Source: Thermoplasmata archaeon (GTDB lineage Archaea; Thermoplasmatota; Thermoplasmata; Thermoplasmatales; Thermoplasmataceae). Taken from it: a stretch of DNA of 5,381 nt. The position numbers were made by a program, and so were the translations under genes. Below, piece after piece: positions 5,347 through 5,381 of the stretch. The notes below the pieces were generated by a model. It was not told the origin of the DNA. It did not search any database and saw only the letters and a list, made by a program, of their open reading frames with translations. Each line of letters starts with the position of its first letter. Position 1 is the stretch's first letter. The stretch spans positions 1-5,381 of the forward strand of contig JAJYDZ010000157.1 of NCBI GenBank assembly GCA_021790415.1, written 5' to 3'.

Positions 5347-5381
5347 GATTTTTATTAAATACGGATGGAAACTTCCTTCTA

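Larger units (their letters stand above)
4986..5381. other. 396-bp AT-rich region without a gene
   Basis: No frame of useful length with a plausible start is present on either strand. The longest plus-strand pieces are 8-13 codons (for example from ATG at 5260). The region holds the TTTAAA palindrome cluster at 5028-5074, GTTAAAAGTTAAAC at 5105-5118, and a weak hairpin with T-rich tail near the right edge. It is probably the promoter region of the broken gene to its left and intergenic DNA beyond. Confidence 0.6.

Overview
The window looks archaeal, most likely a low-GC ammonia-oxidising Thaumarchaeota (Nitrososphaerales-like). The grounds are an elongator tRNA-Met split by an 18-nt intron with a perfect bulge-helix-bulge splice motif, AT-rich boxes about 26-29 nt before several start codons as in leaderless archaeal promoters, and many small CxxC zinc-finger proteins. 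The genus is inference; no rRNA or ammonia-oxidation gene is present.

Layout. 16-106 (+): intron-containing tRNA-Met(CAT). 246-1303 (-): a run of small genes, read right to left: a double zinc-ribbon protein with an acidic tail, a small possibly Sm-like protein with a TTG start and a strong Shine-Dalgarno, and a C2H2 zinc-finger protein that seems to have lost its N-terminal half to a frameshift in a G4C4 run. 1304-1738: no intact gene, but faint remains of a zinc-ribbon coding sequence on +. 1739-3576 (-): a three-gene set read in the order AbrB-like DNA-binding protein, 113-aa unknown acidic-tailed protein (overlapping the first by 62 nt), and a 416-aa HNH endonuclease with an N-terminal winged-helix-like region and a DUF3427-like middle. 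3688-4455 (+): a DNA glycosylase (HhH-GPD / 3-methyladenine type) relic with at least two stops and two frameshifts. 4436-4985 (-): a GC-richer coiled-coil plus zinc-finger gene relic with one in-frame stop and one frameshift, meeting the glycosylase relic tail to tail. 4986-5381: AT-rich, no gene, with a striking cluster of TTTAAA palindromes just upstream of the last relic.

Taken together this reads as accessory DNA next to a tRNA gene: small DNA-binding proteins, a restriction-like nuclease and several decaying genes. No integrase, att repeat, transposase or CRISPR array is visible, so an integrated element is suggested, not shown. The intact part with the most functional promise is the AbrB / 113-aa / HNH nuclease set, which could be a small regulated defence module. 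Several frame lesions lie in homopolymer runs, so sequencing error must be excluded before all are called pseudogenes.
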